Shown piece by piece: positions 45,474-55,203 of a stretch of 64,000 bases of DNA. The notes beneath the pieces were generated by a model that ran no database searches, was not told where the DNA came from, and saw only the letters and a list, made by a program, of their open reading frames with translations. The stretch is from Atriophallophorus winterbourni (Eukaryota > Platyhelminthes > Trematoda > Plagiorchiida > Microphallidae). Position 1 is the stretch's first letter. Every line of letters begins with the position of its first letter. Location: contig JACCGJ010000327.1 of the NCBI GenBank assembly GCA_013407085.1, forward strand, positions 62,001 through 126,000, read 5' to 3'. Made by a program: the position numbers and the translations under genes.

Positions 45474-45968
45474 TGTAAATGACGAAAATTTTGTGTAAAA
45501 TTCCTTCTTATTTTTCTGTTTGAACAATTGAATTCTTCTTAATTCTCAACAATTTTATCTTACATTGTTTTTGTGTACACATTTTCCTTATGCACTTGTA
45601 TACCCCGTTTTGTTTTACTGAAGTAATTTATATTGCTTGGCTGCCATTAAAATTCCACATATTTTGCTCGTGGTATTTGGAGAAAACAGAGACGATTGTT
45701 CACCATTGTATTGGTAATTTTATTTCTTTGCATTTATCATTTGGCAGTCTATCTTGTCAGCATTGGCTGAATTTGTTGTTGTCATTTGGAAACTTTGAGC
45801 ATTTTGGCTCACATCATTTGTACAACCCGGTACAGTTGAGGTTTGTTAATTGTTATTGTCTATTAATATTGTTAATAGAACCGTAGAAACTCGAATCATT
45901 GTGGTTTTGAATTGTCGAAACTAAGAAACGGGTGGACTACGCGTTAAACAACGACTTTAGTCGATACA
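45474..45968 (+). repeat. BEL/Pao 5' long terminal repeat
   Basis: 495 bp, starting TGTAAATGACG and ending AGTCGATACA (TG...CA). It differs from the 3' LTR at only two positions (near 45602 and 45607, C/T and G/A). The ~98-codon frame inside each LTR is not expected to be a gene. Confidence 0.95.
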
Positions 45969-46175
45969 GTTCTCAACTCGGATTGTTCCACAAGAAGAAA
46001 CAGAAAAAAGAATTGCTCAATTGGAAACGGTTGATTTGGATCGTCTGCCAATTTGAACAAGGATCAATTTGGATCTTCGTGCCGCAATTCTAATTCGTTT
46101 CAAAACTCGGTGACGTCCCCTGTTTTTCTTTTTGTTGAACTGAACTTATATCTTCGTTTTTTGCATTTATTGATA

Positions 46176-49100
46176 ATGCCTAAAAAATCGAAACGGTTGA
46201 TCCCTACTGGGAAACATTTTGATAGTGAATGTAATGACACTGCTGGTTCTGCCTCACATAGCTCTTGCCTGTCGCCTTTAGGTAGTTGTAATTTAGAACC
46301 TAAACCCGAACAGGCTATGCGGGATTTACAGCAGGAATTAGCAGTAGTGAAGGAAATGTTAGCTCAGTTGTGCCGATCCAACGACAATCCGGTGGCCAGT
46401 TTTCCCGTCGCTGATCGTCAACCTGAATCGGAAGTGAGCAAAGCGCCAAAGAGAATCGTGAAAGATTCTGCTTCACTTCCAAAGGTTGAATTATCATCAT
46501 TTGATGGTAATCCAGTGGACTACTGGAAGTTTATAAGGCAGTTTGAATGCCATGTGGAATCAAAAACTACTGATTCTGGTCAGCTTCTATTGTACCTCAC
46601 ATATTATTGCCGAGGTAAAGCTCGAAATGCGATTGACGCTTGCGTTATGTTGCCGCCTGAAGAAGGTTATGAAAGAGCACGCAGCATTCTAAAGGAAATG
46701 TTCGGCCTACCTCATGTTGTTGCACGCTCGTTATTGAACGAGATGTTGAGTGAAGCAACACGGGTAAGAAACACCTCCGATAGTCTGTCAAACCTCGCCT
46801 TAAGGATGGAAAACTGCCAAATTGCTTTGAAGCAAATGGGTTGTGAAGCAGATTTGAATTCTGTAACCACCTTGGAAGGCGTTGTTAAGTGTCTACCTGT
46901 CGCCTTACAGCATCAGTGGGCTGATGCGGCGGATGAACTCAGCATGGATGGACATGGAGTCACATTTGAGCACCTGACACAATTTGTGTCACGGCGTGCA
47001 CGTATCGCAAGGAGCAGGTTTGGGCAGCTGCTTGAAACAACTAGCTCAAACACGCATCAGCAATCACCTCGTGCATACCCGAATGCGAGGAGTGGTTTCC
47101 AAACCACTGAGAAAAGGAATGTTTTTGTCACCACAAGTGATGTAAGGCCTAGCATGAAATGTTGCATTTGCCAGGCATCTCATGAGTTACAAAGTTGTCC
47201 GAAATTTATTGAATCGGATGTCAAGTCGCGCTGGGAAATCGCCAGGCGCAACGCAGTTTGTTTTTTATGTCTGCGACCGTCACATGGCGCTGTGTCATGT
47301 AAATACAAGCCGTGGTGCACTGCCGAAAATTGCGGTAAACGACACCACATACTTCTACACTACAACCACGCTGCAGAGAAACCGTCCACGAATATTCACT
47401 GCAGTCATGCGGCATTCAGTGCAAAGGTGTTCTTAGGTTCTGTACCCATCAAGATCGAGACTCCAAATGGGCTTATAAATGCAGTTGCCTTATTGGATAG
47501 TGGTTCTGATGCCACTTTGATTCTTAATGACTTCGTTGAACAGAACAGGATGCCTAAAAGTCCTGCGCAAGTTTCATTGACCACTTTGGGTCATCAGCGT
47601 AAACTTACTTGTTCTCGTTTGAAATTTGAAATACACTCGTTTGATGGCAGTCAAGTAATCCACGTCCCTGAGGCTTACACAGTAGAAAAGTTGCCTCGTG
47701 TATCACAGTGTCCAATGACAGCCTTGAGTGAACGACCTGCATACTTGAAAGACGTTGACTTCCTTGATGTTAGTGATCAGCCTGTGACTGTGCTCATAGG
47801 CTGCGACGTCCCTGAAGCACATTGGGCGTTGGAACAGCGCTTAGGAGGCAGGCGCCGTCCATTTGCAACCAAAACGCTGTTGGGGTGGATTCTGCAAGGC
47901 CCAGCATGCCAAACTCCAAAGGATATCTTGTGTTTGAATTCTTCCTTGGAGCAAGGGTCCATTGATGAATGTGTCAACCGTCTGTACAATGCAGAATTGG
48001 CAGACATACACGCTGAAGGAAATGAACGATCGCGCGATGACGAAGATGCATTGTCGCTCGTAAGCGGATCAAAAATTATCGACGGTCATTTTCAGGTACC
48101 GCTACCTTGGAAGCCTGATAGAAGCAAACTGACCACAAATTATTTGTCAGCGGAAAGGCGCTTAAGCTACTTGCGGCGTCGATTTGAACGCGATAGTGTT
48201 TTGTTCGAGCGTTACAGCAAGGTTATGGCACATCATTTGGAGATTGGTTATATCGAACCCGTTCTGAATAATGCCACGGAGAATATTGTTTGGTATTTGC
48301 CTCACCAACCGGTTTTCAATCCTAAGAAACCGGAAAAGCTGAGAGTAGTTTTCGATTGTGCGGCTAAACACAATGGTGTGTCGTTGAATGATGTACTATT
48401 TCAAGGACCAAATCTGACCACAAATTTGATCGACGTATTGCTGCGCTTTCGATTACATGTTTATGCTGTTGCTGCTGACATCGAAGAGATGTTCCTCCAA
48501 GTCAAAGTGCCAAACTATGATAGGGACGCACTTAGAATTCTCTGGTGGGAGGATAATGATAGACGGGGTGCCATGGAATTGTCTCGATTGGAATTTTGGT
48601 TGAACGGCCCCGACTTCCTGAAACAAACCATTGATATGTGGCCTGAAGTAGTTGATCCACAGTGCAGCGAACGAATTGAATTCAAGCGTGCCAATTGTAA
48701 CATTACTTCGGTTGAGTCAGAGTGTGGAATAGACGTCATTCTTCGTCGATTCTCTAGTTGGAAACGGCTTGTACGCTCGATTGCATGGCTGATCCGTTTC
48801 AAGCGTTATGTTATTATCATGTTTGGTCATTGTTCCAATGGATCTTTATCGGTAGGCAAGATCGGATTAGACGAATTCCGGGATGCCGAAGCAGAAATTA
48901 TTCGATTGACGCAGCGGAATGTATTTGGTGATAAGGCGCTAAGTGAGCCCTGTGAGTTCAATTTGTCATCATTAAAGAAGTTACGCCCATTTATTGATCA
49001 AGGTATTTGGAAAGTTGGTGGTCGATTGAGGCATTCTGATCTTGCAGATGAAAGCATTCATCCCATTATAATTCCTAAAAGGCATAATGTTACTGACCTA

Positions 49101-49466
49101 TTGATTTTTGATGTTCGTCTGCTGGAAGCGCTGCACCTGGCACACGTATTCTGGAAACGCTGGAAATCTGAGTACCTACCACTACTACAGACAAGACAAA
49201 AATGGATCAATCGCAAACGCAATTTTTGTGTTGGGGATGTGGTATTATTGTGCAGTGTTGAAACTTCGAAGCGTGCTTGGCCACTTGGTATTGTTGTAGA
49301 TGTTCATGTGAGCAAAGATGATCTGGTCAGGACTGTTGTTGTTCGCTCAAAAAATGGTTTGGTAACACGTGATATACGGAAAATTTGTCTGCTGGAAGGA
49401 TCTCAAGAAGATGAAGGCCCGGAGGTGGGCGCGGTGGCGCAAATAGGGCAAGCTCGAACTTCTTAA
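46176..49466 (+). CDS. BEL/Pao Gag-protease-partial Pol polyprotein, in-frame deletions
   Basis: The ATG at 46176 (MPKKSKRLIPTGK) is preferred to 46053. Numbering below is from 46053. Domains: coiled coil (~90-110), BEL/Pao Gag region with the DUF1759-like block VELSSFDGNPVDYWKFIRQF (~143-315), Cys/His knuckles (~369-440: CCICQ, CFLC, CTAENCGKRHH), aspartic protease with ALLDSGSDATLI (~475), linker, RT start ending ILWWEDN (~833). It then jumps to a pre-integrase segment (WLNGPDFL, ~849) and an integrase-N-terminal-like region (RLRHSDLADESIHPIIIP), then to the DUF5641-type tail (RPQKWINRKRN-like, GDVVLL, WPLGIV; ~1020-1117). The RT catalytic box, RNase H and integrase core are absent, yet the frame is never broken. 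Gag and protease look functional; pol cannot be. Confidence 0.88.
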   Translation: MPKKSKRLIPTGKHFDSECNDTAGSASHSSCLSPLGSCNLEPKPEQAMRDLQQELAVVKEMLAQLCRSNDNPVASFPVADRQPESEVSKAPKRIVKDSASLPKVELSSFDGNPVDYWKFIRQFECHVESKTTDSGQLLLYLTYYCRGKARNAIDACVMLPPEEGYERARSILKEMFGLPHVVARSLLNEMLSEATRVRNTSDSLSNLALRMENCQIALKQMGCEADLNSVTTLEGVVKCLPVALQHQWADAADELSMDGHGVTFEHLTQFVSRRARIARSRFGQLLETTSSNTHQQSPRAYPNARSGFQTTEKRNVFVTTSDVRPSMKCCICQASHELQSCPKFIESDVKSRWEIARRNAVCFLCLRPSHGAVSCKYKPWCTAENCGKRHHILLHYNHAAEKPSTNIHCSHAAFSAKVFLGSVPIKIETPNGLINAVALLDSGSDATLILNDFVEQNRMPKSPAQVSLTTLGHQRKLTCSRLKFEIHSFDGSQVIHVPEAYTVEKLPRVSQCPMTALSERPAYLKDVDFLDVSDQPVTVLIGCDVPEAHWALEQRLGGRRRPFATKTLLGWILQGPACQTPKDILCLNSSLEQGSIDECVNRLYNAELADIHAEGNERSRDDEDALSLVSGSKIIDGHFQVPLPWKPDRSKLTTNYLSAERRLSYLRRRFERDSVLFERYSKVMAHHLEIGYIEPVLNNATENIVWYLPHQPVFNPKKPEKLRVVFDCAAKHNGVSLNDVLFQGPNLTTNLIDVLLRFRLHVYAVAADIEEMFLQVKVPNYDRDALRILWWEDNDRRGAMELSRLEFWLNGPDFLKQTIDMWPEVVDPQCSERIEFKRANCNITSVESECGIDVILRRFSSWKRLVRSIAWLIRFKRYVIIMFGHCSNGSLSVGKIGLDEFRDAEAEIIRLTQRNVFGDKALSEPCEFNLSSLKKLRPFIDQGIWKVGGRLRHSDLADESIHPIIIPKRHNVTDLLIFDVRLLEALHLAHVFWKRWKSEYLPLLQTRQKWINRKRNFCVGDVVLLCSVETSKRAWPLGIVVDVHVSKDDLVRTVVVRSKNGLVTRDIRKICLLEGSQEDEGPEVGAVAQIGQARTS

Positions 49467-49709
49467 AGGGTCAGGAGCAAAGCTGGAGGACGTGGTGAGT
49501 CTACGTTTGGCAAACGTTTTCTCTATAAAAAGCCACATATGTCCAGTGATAGCAATGCGATGTGGCGTGTGTGACTCGCCACTCAATAAAGTCATTTGCC
49601 GTTTGTCTTGCGTTTTTTTGGGTTAAGATTGGAGTAGCTGGGTAGGGAGGCGGAACCAATCAGTTAGTTTCATTCAGAACACCAGGTTTAGAAGGAATTT
49701 GGCGGGAGG

Positions 49710-50204
49710 TGTAAATGACGAAAATTTTGTGTAAAATTCCTTCTTATTTTTCTGTTTGAACAATTGAATTCTTCTTAATTCTCAACAATTTTATCTTACA
49801 TTGTTTTTGTGTACACATTTTCCTTATGCACTTGTATATCCCATTTTGTTTTACTGAAGTAATTTATATTGCTTGGCTGCCATTAAAATTCCACATATTT
49901 TGCTCGTGGTATTTGGAGAAAACAGAGACGATTGTTCACCATTGTATTGGTAATTTTATTTCTTTGCATTTATCATTTGGCAGTCTATCTTGTCAGCATT
50001 GGCTGAATTTGTTGTTGTCATTTGGAAACTTTGAGCATTTTGGCTCACATCATTTGTACAACCCGGTACAGTTGAGGTTTGTTAATTGTTATTGTCTATT
50101 AATATTGTTAATAGAACCGTAGAAACTCGAATCATTGTGGTTTTGAATTGTCGAAACTAAGAAACGGGTGGACTACGCGTTAAACAACGACTTTAGTCGA
50201 TACA
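49710..50204 (+). repeat. BEL/Pao 3' long terminal repeat
   Basis: 495 bp, no gaps against the 5' LTR and two base differences. Followed by CATGT, the second copy of the target duplication. Confidence 0.95.
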
Positions 50205-50480
50205 CATGTAACCAACTTGACCTCATTGCCAAGTGCCTGGACCCGGCGAACGTAACAATGGTCACGGCCGGCCCAGCTGATATGACGAATCTCGACACGC
50301 AGAATTGTCCTGAAGTCACGTGCAAATCATGTGAAAAACCGGTGAGTCCCATGGAGCGTAAAGTAATAACGTGTTTTCTGTGTATGGGTAAAATCCATGG
50401 TACACCGTCGAACCCCAGAAAAGGACTCACCGAACCCCTAGGGTTCGATCGAACCCAGGTTAAAAACCACTGTTTTAGAC

Positions 50481-51484
50481 GATTCTATGTTGTTTAATTT
50501 ATTTTGCTTCGCATGATCGGCACAACTTGAAATTGGTTATAGATTACAAGGAATCGTGTTTATTTGATAGTTAATAGTGAGCAATATTATAGTGTGCTGG
50601 GGATTGCTACATGGTGGAAGAATAAATTGTATATCACAATTGCTTGAATGGAGAATAAAGGATGCGTGGCTGGATGAAGATGCATGAATGAAGTCAGTCT
50701 TTCAAAGTAAAGAAGAGTGTACTTTCACGAACTAAATAATGGTTAAGATATTTTATATTGCATTTCACTTGTATAAAGGCATGTTTAAAAGTGAAGATGG
50801 GATTGCTTTCGAAAAATTGTAAGGGAATGGGCTCCTGGTGTTGACGGGTTTATGCATAACATGTCTTTGTATAAGAAAATAAATTCAATGTTTCAAGGAA
50901 GAAACAATGGGCCACAATTAGTTTTTCGGATTGACATAAGATTGCATAAGATTGTATTGAGAGGACATACTTTAAAGGAAATTCATTACGGTTCTATCTT
51001 AGTTTGATTTATGTGACCAAGTCAAATATGCGGATGTTAAAATATAGTGTTGACTTTGTTGTTATTTGATATCTACGCCTAAACAACTGTATAGGATGGT
51101 AAATATTATGAGTTTCAGATCTGAAACGCAAAGGATATGAATCCAATTCTCGATAAAAGTTTGACATGTCTTGAATAAATTTGTTTCCACATAAAGACCG
51201 ATTGATTTCAATAATATGCATTTTCCGTTCGCAATGTACAATTGTGGAACAGTTTACCTACTCACGTGGTATAATCTGGAACCGTTGACGTTTTCAAGAA
51301 ATCACTATATATCCACATGGACAAGTATGTTTTTCACGTTTGGCAATAATATAACAATATTTTGATATTTTTACCATCCGACCAGATGTACATTTTTGTG
51401 GGTCTTGTAAAGCATAGCTTTTTATCGGCATATCATCTATGAATAGATCTATGAATAAATCTATGATAGATGAAGTTTTCTTGA
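50481..51484. other. No recognised feature
   Basis: AT-rich DNA between the hAT element and a CR1-B 3' fragment. No coding frame supported. Confidence 0.5.
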
Positions 51485-52078
51485 GTGTTGCTTGTGCTAG
51501 GTCCTACGATGGAGTATGCGGTAGAGGTCTGGGCTCCTTGGCTGCGAAAAGATATTGCTCTCTTCGATAAAATCTATCATAGAGCAACAAAGTTAGTGAT
51601 TGGTCTTCGCAATGTGCCGTACACCGAAAGATTGCAACGTCTGGGTCTATGCGACTTTACACAAAGGAGGATACGACGCGATATTATCCTCACATATAGA
51701 ATTGTGTCTACTGAAGGACATCCACTAAAACACTTGCTCGATGTGTGTGATAGGAAAGTGACACGCGGACATACCTTATCCCTTTACGTTCCAAGTTCCC
51801 GTATTGATTGTCGGCGCCATTTTTTCGCCGTACGTGCTATATTTCTTTGGAATTCCCTACCCCAACATGTGGTGGACTCTCCTTGCCTGGCGGTGTTTAA
51901 AGCTAAATTGGACTTACATATGCAAAAGAATAACATTCGTGAGCCTTACATTTGATATTCACTATTGATTTTATACTATTGTAATTTTCATGTTTTATTC
52001 ATACCGTAATCCTGTGGTGTTGTAAAGTATTAACTTTTTTAACCATAAATCCTTGAATCCTTGAATCCTTGTAAACGC
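51485..52078 (+). pseudogene. CR1-B 3' fragment: ORF2 C-terminus and 3' tail
   Basis: 5'-truncated copy keeping the last ~150 codons of ORF2 without stops (YAVEVWAPWLRKDIALFDKI, HRATKLVIGL, CRRHFFAVRAIFLWNSLP, ending NIREPYI) and a 3' UTR ending in TTGAATCC repeats at 52055..52078. 5' truncation is the normal outcome of LINE integration. Confidence 0.85.
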
Positions 52079-52549
52079 ATTGACAGAAAGTACCACAATT
52101 TAATTTTTATTTTTAAATCTTACCCGCACACACTAGTTCATTTTAACACTCATTCTTTCGTTCTGATGATGGATTCTTTTCATTCCATCAATCACCTATG
52201 AATAAATCTGTGAATATGCTGTCAGGATCCGTAAGGCCTGAGAATGTTGGGGTAGTAATGATTCAGGCTTGGAATTTGAAGCCACCTGATGGAGAGATTG
52301 GCAACATTAACTTGTTTAATCATGTGAACAAAAGGTGACGTCGATACGGTTAATCACACGCAACTCACAACCGATTTCGAGTTGTCTACAGTTTTCATGA
52401 GAAGGTAAAGTTATTGTGCATGGCTTTATTTTAACACACAAGTTCAGTATTATGTTAAATTTGAATTATATAACATCAAGCGTAGAACAAGTAGTTTCAG
52501 CTTGCTTCCACTTCGAGAATAACGGATAAGGAGAACTCAGTTTAGTAAC
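52079..52549. repeat. Short interval with a decayed retrozyme-like unit
   Basis: At about 52310..52420 the minus strand reads ACAACTCGAAATCGGTTGTG followed by AGTTGCGTGTG, and the plus strand has TTTAATCATGTGAAC, resembling the 232-bp hammerhead unit of the 30-kb array. The CTGATGA box is gone. Nothing else is seen. Confidence 0.45.
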
Positions 52550-54985
52550 CTATTTGTAAATCAAAACAACAACAATGTCTTTTTGAAGCCATGGAGTCCA
52601 GGCTTGTGAAGCGTAATCAGTAAGCGGGTGTATGTACGTGTTCATCATCAGAGAAAAACATCTCTGGGAAAAACGTCCGAATATCCGCCTTAACACACCG
52701 AGCATCCGAGACGCGCGTTTGTAAACGGCTTCGCATTGTAGACCATTTTTCAGGCTACCGCAAATCCAGACACCCAGGTCTTTTTCTTGTTTGGTGTACT
52801 CCAGGATAATGTTGCCAAGCTTGTATGAATGAGAAAAGCTTAGCACACGACCAATGTGCATGATTTGAGACTTCTGCATGTTTAGCGGTAGGTTATTTTC
52901 AGATAACCACATTTGCACAGCATCCAAGTCACTTTGAAGCACACTGCAATCCTCGGCAGTGCTGATTTTTTTCCATATTTTTATGTCATCTGCGAACAGA
53001 ACCATCTTACTGCCGCGTGGTGTTGGCAGGTCATTCATATAGATCAGAAACAGTATCGGTCCGAGCACGGATCCCTGTGGAACACCGCTAGTGACGTCGA
53101 TTTCCTTCGATAGTATACCGTCAACTCGAACCCGTATATGTCTTTTGCTGAGATAGTCTCGCAGCAAGTCATACAGTCCTCCAGCAATACCGTGTTTCTT
53201 TAGCTTGTTCAGCAGTAAGTTGTGATCAACTCTGTCAAAAGCTTTAGAAATGTCTAAGTAGCATGCATGAATACTGCCTCCGGCGTCCACTACACTAGTC
53301 CAGTCGTCCAAACATGTCAGCAAATTAGTTAGACAAGAGCGGTTTCTGCGAAATCCGTGCTGGGCAATTGTCAAGAGTCCGTTCGATTCCAGGTGGCGCA
53401 CTACTTCTGCAGTGATTATGCGCTCAAAAACCTTCGAAACCGAAGACAGCAATGTCACAGGCCTGTAATTTTTTTTACTTCAGAACGGCATCCACTTTTG
53501 TAAATTGGTGTAATTATTCCCAGCTTCCAATCAATTGGTACCATTCCGACTTGAAGCAATTCGCTAAACAGACGAGATAAAGGTCCCGAGAGCTGCGCAT
53601 GACAGCTTTTGAGGAGCTTCGGTGAAATTTCGTCTGGTCCCGGAGATTTCTTTGCGTTTAACTTTCTTAAGTGCTGCGCAACCACCATCGGAGTAATTAT
53701 TATTTCACTCAGAGTGGGACGATCATATCGAATGCTTGGTTCCTGTTCGTGCTCTGCGGATTTCGGTGCAAATACTCCAGCATAAAAGTCTGCTAACAAA
53801 TCAGCGGTTTGTTCAACGGATTCTGTGAAGCCGGACGAAGTTTTCAGGGCAAAGACTCCTGGTTTAATATTTGTTCTATCGTTTACAAGTCTATACAAGA
53901 GCTTCGGATTCTGGTGCATCTGAGTAATCAATTGCGATTGGAACTCTTGTTTATCATCTCGAATTAAGCTGATAACTTTGTTTCTCAGTCGTGTAAATTG
54001 TGCCCAAGAATCAGCTGTGTTGGTAGCCTTGTGAAACTCCCACGCTACTGCCCTTTGTTTCATCCACTTTTTGGTCCTGCTACGTAGCTTAAATTTGTTA
54101 CGTCGAGGATTTTTCTTCGGGACGAGGTTTGAATGTTTCTCTAATATAAGTTTCAGGTGTTGTAGGAGAGAGCGCCAATGACTGTCTGAATCGGAATAAT
54201 CCAACTGTATGAGACTAATGCTTTGAAGCTCTGCACAAAGGGTACGGTAGTTTACCTTTCTGAAGCATTTCATTCCGTCAAATTTGCGCCTAGCACTACA
54301 AACGTAGTAGAATTCTAGGACAACGTGGTCGCTCCGTCCGATCGGCGGTTTATAGATGATAGTTTCTACAGCGGTAGGATCAGATGTAAGTATCAAGTCC
54401 AAGGTAGACGGCCTGTCAGCTCCCCTCATACGAGTAAATCCTTTAACGTGGTTATAGAGGGGTGTGTAATCCAAGACTGCTCGAAGTTCGTGTTCAAATG
54501 TCTCTGGTGGATGATCATCACGGTTATATAGCTGAGGAAGGTTGAAGTCTCCCATTATCAAAATTTGAGTGTTATATCGCGTTGTTACATATTGCAAAGC
54601 AGTAATCAGTTTGTTGTTGAGATCGAGGTTCGCGGTTGGAGAACGGTAAATCACTCCAATAACGCACTGGTCACCAGAAGCAAGAGTTATAGAACACCAA
54701 AGCGTGTCGGGTATATCCAGAATTTGGTCATTCATAACTCTGCAAAAAATGATTGTTTGCAGTAGAGTGCTGCTCCTCCGCCATCACTCAAACGGTCACG
54801 TCGAAATAAATTCATGCTTGGTAAAGAGAGTTCTAGATCAGAAAACGAGGCAGTGAACCACGTTTCTGTTATGGCAACTATGTCTGGGTTCGTTTCATCA
54901 CAAATCTCTGAGAGGTCGTGCAGCTTATTGATCAGGCTGTTTGCGTTCGTATAGATGCACTTAATTGTGTTTCTAGTTTCTTACA
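52550..54985 (-). pseudogene. CR1-C ORF2 copy lacking both ends
   Basis: Frames from about 54985 (CIYTNANSL equivalent) through 53455..54735 and 52550..53458 give EEP (GVIYRSPTANLD, MGDFNLPQLY, GRSDHVVLEFYYV) and RT (KKSPGPDEISPKLL, GFRRNRSCLTNLL, CYLDISKAFDRVDH, VPQGSVLGPILFLIYMND, catalytic LFADDIKIW). Two indels shift the frame, one of them in an A-run at about 53466 (minus strand). The copy stops abruptly at WLQKDIVVV near 52565, so the C-terminus, the 3' UTR and all of ORF1 are missing. Confidence 0.88.
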
Positions 54986-55126
54986 TATGTTTTGTAAATC
55001 TTCATGAGAAATAAAGAAAAGTAATTTCTCCGCTTTCATTTAATTACTAAACTTATGAAATAAGTGAAAATTTATAAAATCCAGTTGATATAACTCATGA
55101 GAATTGTGTAGAAAAGTTGATTAACA

Positions 55127-55132
55127 TTTATT
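55127..55132 (-). promoter_or_regulatory. Polyadenylation signal AATAAA of the micro-exon gene
   Basis: Canonical AATAAA on the minus strand, about 75 nt after the stop codon at 55204..55206. Confidence 0.65.
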
Positions 55133-55203
55133 ACTAATGCGCCATTACTCCATTGTGTAAAATATGTAAGTAGATGTAACATGATGTTACACAGAATAAT
55201 TTG

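Larger units (their letters stand above)
45474..50204 (+). mobile_element. BEL/Pao LTR retrotransposon, internally deleted
   Basis: Two near-identical 495-bp LTRs enclose one long Gag-Pol frame. Outside the LTRs lie TATGT and CATGT, a 5-bp duplication with one difference. A purine-rich GGCGGGAGG directly precedes the 3' LTR and is the likely polypurine tract. Full BEL/Pao elements are usually 6 kb or more; this one is 4.7 kb because parts of pol are missing. It sits inside a CR1-C ORF1. Confidence 0.92.
45130..50397 (+). mobile_element. CR1-C family 5' piece (5' UTR and start of ORF1), split by BEL/Pao
   Basis: From about 45130 the sequence matches the 5' UTR of the CR1-C derivative at 40.2-40.5 kb (CTCACGCGCGCAAACTTT, GTGTGGTTAACGAGCTAT). 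An ORF1 starts at 45312 (MTKLRVPKQPH). With the BEL element and one 5-bp duplication removed, the frame continues across 45473/50210 from DQTVTAIC into NQLDLIAKCLD and reaches a Cys cluster (CKSCEKPV, CFLCMGKIHG). It ends at the hAT right end, with no CR1 3' end. Confidence 0.75.
42066..50472 (-). mobile_element. hAT transposon (ZBED-type transposase) with nested elements
   Basis: Terminal inverted repeats CAGTGGTTCTTAACC (left) and GGTTAAAAACCACTG (right) with a perfect 8-bp duplication TTTTAGAC at 42058..42065 and 50473..50480, the hallmark of hAT elements. The transposase is on the minus strand (43245..45005). Length is inflated by a Tigger derivative at 42193..43029 and by a CR1-C 5' piece (about 45130..50397) that in turn contains a BEL/Pao element (45474..50204). 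Confidence 0.9.

Noticed and set aside
45590..45886. 98-codon frame repeated exactly at 49826..50122
   Set aside because: It lies wholly within the BEL/Pao LTRs; duplication reflects the LTR pair, not a conserved gene.
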